Origin: Candidatus Izemoplasma sp.
GTDB lineage: Bacteria; Bacillota_I; Bacilli_A; Izemoplasmatales; Izemoplasmataceae
Direction of reading: 5' to 3'
Assembly: GCA_007123975.1 (NCBI GenBank)
Contig: SLFZ01000073.1
Span: forward strand, 1-16,606
Length of the DNA stretch: 16,606 nt
Made by a program: the position numbers and the translations under genes. Below, one piece after another: positions 14,189-16,606 of this stretch. The notes under the pieces are model-generated. The model was not told the DNA's origin. It worked only from the letters and a program-made list of their open reading frames with translations, and ran no database searches. The number at the start of each line of letters is the position of its first letter. Positions within the stretch are counted from its first letter, which is position 1.

Positions 14189-14857
14189 ATGCCGGTATTG
14201 AAGGACTTGAGAGAAGAGGTTCGCACCGTGTTTAAGGGGAAGACGTTGGATGCGTTGGTGCCGACGCTGCTTTTTGTGCTCTTTAACGTGTGGGCGTCGT
14301 TAAGCGTTGCGGCGGGTGTCGCCATCGGTTCGGGTGTGGGATTGTTTGTCTACCGATTAATTCGGAAGAAGACAATATGGTATGCCTTATTTGGGCTGCT
14401 TGGTGTCGTCTTGGCGAGTGGCTACGCGTTGCTTGCGGGGCAAGCCAGCGATTTTTTCTTGCCGCAACTCATCAGTGGCACAGCGACGATATTTATCGTC
14501 GTTTTAAGCCTTGTAATCCAAAAGCCCATCGCCGTCTTTTTGTCGCATCTCACGCGCGGCTTTCCGCTTGATTGGTACTGGCGTAAAGACATCTTGCCTG
14601 CCTACCGTGAAGTGACGCTGATGTGGGCCGTTTTTCTTGTGGCACGCCTCCTGGTCTTGATCAGCCTCTACACCGATGGCGATATCATCGCGCTTGGATG
14701 GGCGAACGTCGTACTCGGATTCCCCATGACGCTTGGCGTGCTGGTGCTCAGTTACCTTTACGGCATTTGGCGTTTGCGGACACTGAAGGGGCCGGGCGTT
14801 GAGGAGTTCACGCGTGGTGATGCCCCACCATGGAAAGGACAAACGAAAGGTTTTTGA
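14189..14857 (+). CDS. DUF3159-like multipass membrane protein
   Basis: A 222-residue membrane protein with five or six hydrophobic segments. Its pattern resembles the DUF3159 family best known from Actinobacteria: an early hydrophobic pair (about 22-55), YRLIRKKTIWYALFGLLGV (55-73), AGQASDFFLPQLI (83-95), QKPI (111-114), then a conserved-looking core WYWRKDILPAYREVTLMWAVFLVARL (129-154) and a late segment ending LYGIWRLRTLK. No enzymatic motif is visible and the function is unknown. The start is 14189 or 14186 (ATGATG); AGGGGTGA (14177-14184) favours 14189. The C-terminal tail is short and soluble. It is preceded by its own promoter and followed by a bidirectional terminator. Confidence 0.68.
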   Translation: MPVLKDLREEVRTVFKGKTLDALVPTLLFVLFNVWASLSVAAGVAIGSGVGLFVYRLIRKKTIWYALFGLLGVVLASGYALLAGQASDFFLPQLISGTATIFIVVLSLVIQKPIAVFLSHLTRGFPLDWYWRKDILPAYREVTLMWAVFLVARLLVLISLYTDGDIIALGWANVVLGFPMTLGVLVLSYLYGIWRLRTLKGPGVEEFTRGDAPPWKGQTKGF

Positions 14858-14863
14858 CATAAG

Positions 14864-14889
14864 AAAGGCGCCGATCGGCGCCTTTTTCT
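14864..14889. terminator. bidirectional terminator between the DUF3159-like gene and the lipoprotein gene
   Basis: AAAGGCGCC (14864-14872) and GGCGCCTTT (14877-14885) form a 9-bp stem around GATC, with TTTTT following on the plus strand and a shorter T-rich run (TTTCTT) on the minus strand. It sits between two convergent genes, 6 bases after one stop codon and close to the other. Confidence 0.92.
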
Positions 14890-14893
14890 TTGG

Positions 14894-16603
14894 TTAATCG
14901 CTGTCGTCTGGGAATCGGTACTCTATGGACCTGTTAAACAACGCGTGGTCGAAGTGAAAACCGTCGTGGTTCCGATGGATTTCAAAGAAACGAACGACCA
15001 CGTCAAAGTGGCGTGAAGTCATGCTGTGATTCATGTCGATGCCCAGCATGAAGATGGCGTTTCCACCGAGTTCATGGTAGGTTTTTATCACCGCTTCGTA
15101 ACGGTCAAGAAAATGGCCTTCGCCGATCACATCATCAACAATGGCGACCTGATCAAGATGATACCCATACACATGCTCATACATGGTGTCCAGTGGGTCT
15201 TTCGTCGCGATGTAATAAAGTTTCGGCACCTCTTGGTAGCCGTCAAGGTCAAAGTCAATACCAAACAGCTCATCGTAATCGGCCGTGCCGAGGGGATAGG
15301 TTATGGTGTGGTCTTCGAGTGTGTCGCTTGGGAAGACCGGGTAGAAAAACGCCGCCGCAAACACCGCGCGGACACGTTCCGGATACATCGTCGTAAACCG
15401 GTTGACAAACATTCCAGAGGCGCTAAACCCTTTTAGAAAGACCTCTTCTTCAAGGTTCCATCCGGCATCGTTTAGGCGAGCACGGGCATCATCAATCATG
15501 GCGAGATACTGCGTGTGCAAATCAAGGTAGGCTTCAAGGTCTTCGGGCGTCACCATGTCTCTTGAAAACCCTCTAGGTTCTTCGTTAACCTGGTCCCATT
15601 CACGCGCAACCAATGTATACAGATTGTCCTCCAAACGCGCCATGAAATAGCCGTAGCCAAACACGGTGTCAATCACGTCCCACGCATAATCTGAGTGATT
15701 GTGATAGTCGGTGTAATCCATGGACAGTAGCGTCTCAAGGTCGACATCAAATTGCGTGGTATCTTGAAAGAGAATCGGTGGAAGAAGCGGCGTGATGCGC
15801 GGGATGAACAGACGTTCTTGCACGATGCTTCCATAGTAGTTGCGAATACGCATCGCATCAATGGAGGGGTCGTCGTGTAATGCGTTGCGGTAGGTAGAAA
15901 GATTAAACCCCTCAAGCAACATGTGCCGTCGATACCCGAGGTTTTCTTCTTCATATCGACGGCTTGGGATGTAAATCACGTAGGGGAAGTTAAAACCGGC
16001 CTCAGGATCAGCGTCAATGATGTGCTGGCGCATGCGATCACCGGGTTTGTAGGGACCTTCTTCGAAGGTGTTTTCGGTGTTGTATACGAGGTTCTCATCA
16101 ATCCACCGAGCGTGTAATGTTAAGTCACGTCGCACCGGCGTGTGGTAATCGAATGGTCGCGTCAAATCAGCGTCGTAAAACCAGCCCATAAACACCGCAT
16201 CGTCACGTTCTGGGATGGTGGTGTCATGGGGGAGGCGATCGTTGCTTTCGACCATTACGGATTCAATGTCCGCCCCGACGAAAGCGACGGTGTGGATGGT
16301 TGAATGGATGGTGATTTCCAACGTTGCTTGAATGGCGTCATCATACCATAATTCAACATCGGTTGTGCCCTCACGAAGGGCGGTGATGGTATGTCCTTCA
16401 AGCGCCACATAATAATCATCCACCTGAATTTCTAACGCTTCAAGCGCATAGTTTTTAGGTTCAACGTCGTAGGTTATCTCAACCGTCTCACCCACGTTCA
16501 TCTCCATCGCCGTCTCGGGTAACGACAACGACTCGAACGCAGGCAGTGATGCTTGGCAGGCAAAGAGGAACACAAACGTCAGGAATGCAACAACGTATCT
16601 CAT
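14894..16603 (-). CDS. surface lipoprotein with Ig-like domain, Listeria-Bacteroides repeat and alpha/beta hydrolase domain
   Basis: A 569-residue predicted lipoprotein. The signal peptide (1-15) ends in the lipobox LFAC with Cys16; Phe at position -2 is unusual but tolerated. Residues about 27-100 look like a bacterial Ig-like group 2 domain (MNVGETVEITYDVEP, then ITALREGTTDVEL). Residues about 103-168 match a Listeria-Bacteroides (InlB B-type) repeat: HTVAFVG...DDAVFMGWFYDADLTRPFDY...LTLHARW. The rest (about 180-569) is an alpha/beta hydrolase with the nucleophile elbow GFSASG (392-397, likely Ser394), a candidate acid Asp469 in IATKDPLD and a candidate His526 in GIDMNHSM. This fits a cell-surface esterase or depolymerase-like enzyme of unknown substrate. 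The start codon is 3 bases from the window edge, so its ribosome site is not visible. Confidence 0.82.
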   Translation of the reverse strand: MRYVVAFLTFVFLFACQASLPAFESLSLPETAMEMNVGETVEITYDVEPKNYALEALEIQVDDYYVALEGHTITALREGTTDVELWYDDAIQATLEITIHSTIHTVAFVGADIESVMVESNDRLPHDTTIPERDDAVFMGWFYDADLTRPFDYHTPVRRDLTLHARWIDENLVYNTENTFEEGPYKPGDRMRQHIIDADPEAGFNFPYVIYIPSRRYEEENLGYRRHMLLEGFNLSTYRNALHDDPSIDAMRIRNYYGSIVQERLFIPRITPLLPPILFQDTTQFDVDLETLLSMDYTDYHNHSDYAWDVIDTVFGYGYFMARLEDNLYTLVAREWDQVNEEPRGFSRDMVTPEDLEAYLDLHTQYLAMIDDARARLNDAGWNLEEEVFLKGFSASGMFVNRFTTMYPERVRAVFAAAFFYPVFPSDTLEDHTITYPLGTADYDELFGIDFDLDGYQEVPKLYYIATKDPLDTMYEHVYGYHLDQVAIVDDVIGEGHFLDRYEAVIKTYHELGGNAIFMLGIDMNHSMTSRHFDVVVRFFEIHRNHDGFHFDHALFNRSIEYRFPDDSD

Positions 16604-16606
16604 GGC

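Noticed and set aside
1..16606. Defence island, phage, IS element, CRISPR array or tRNA genes
   Set aside because: No transposase or integrase motifs, no spaced direct repeats, no tRNA-like cloverleaf and no known defence genes were found.

Overview
The window looks like chromosomal DNA from a low-complexity member of the Bacillota or Mycoplasmatota (Acholeplasma/Izemoplasma-like or Erysipelotrichia-like). This placement is an inference from several signs: RocA and Fni closely follow the Gram-positive forms, the lower mevalonate pathway has the Gram-positive gene order, Shine-Dalgarno sites are strong (AGGAGG), and two lipoproteins have Gram-positive-style lipoboxes. Several genes end in TGA and Trp is written TGG, so the standard bacterial code is used and the Mycoplasma/Spiroplasma code is excluded. 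Base composition is close to balanced, except for one AT-rich island at about 10741-10830. I see no tRNA, rRNA, IS element, CRISPR array or phage gene.

Layout. 1-726 (minus): the N-terminal half of a RocA-type 1-pyrroline-5-carboxylate dehydrogenase, cut by the window edge. 1036-3706 (plus): a DUF2161 PD-(D/E)XK-like protein, a two-helix RCK potassium channel and an aldo/keto reductase, closed by a strong terminator. 3856-9318 (plus): a six-gene, overlapping operon with a 2-helix small membrane protein, a TctA-family permease, mevalonate kinase, diphosphomevalonate decarboxylase, phosphomevalonate kinase and type 2 IPP isomerase. 9428-10588 (plus): an OFA-family MFS transporter with a good sigma-70 promoter and its own terminator. 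10844-13186 (plus): a polar amino acid ABC transporter (lipoprotein, permease, ATPase) closed by a bidirectional terminator. 13276-14037 (minus): a TspO/MBR-related membrane protein, divergent from 14189-14857 (plus), a DUF3159-like membrane protein. 14894-16603 (minus): a surface lipoprotein with an Ig-like domain, a Listeria-Bacteroides repeat and an alpha/beta hydrolase domain.

How the genes work together. The central operon holds the complete route from mevalonate to IPP and DMAPP but no HMG-CoA synthase or reductase. The first two genes encode a TctA-like carboxylate permease and a tiny membrane partner. The permease stop codon overlaps the mevalonate kinase start codon. The most interesting reading is that the permease brings in mevalonate, a carboxylate, and feeds it straight to the kinase: a possible mevalonate-salvage system. 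An alternative is that it moves another carboxylate or an isoprenoid-derived lipid. The remaining genes are ordinary transport, ion homeostasis and surface functions with no obvious link to one another.
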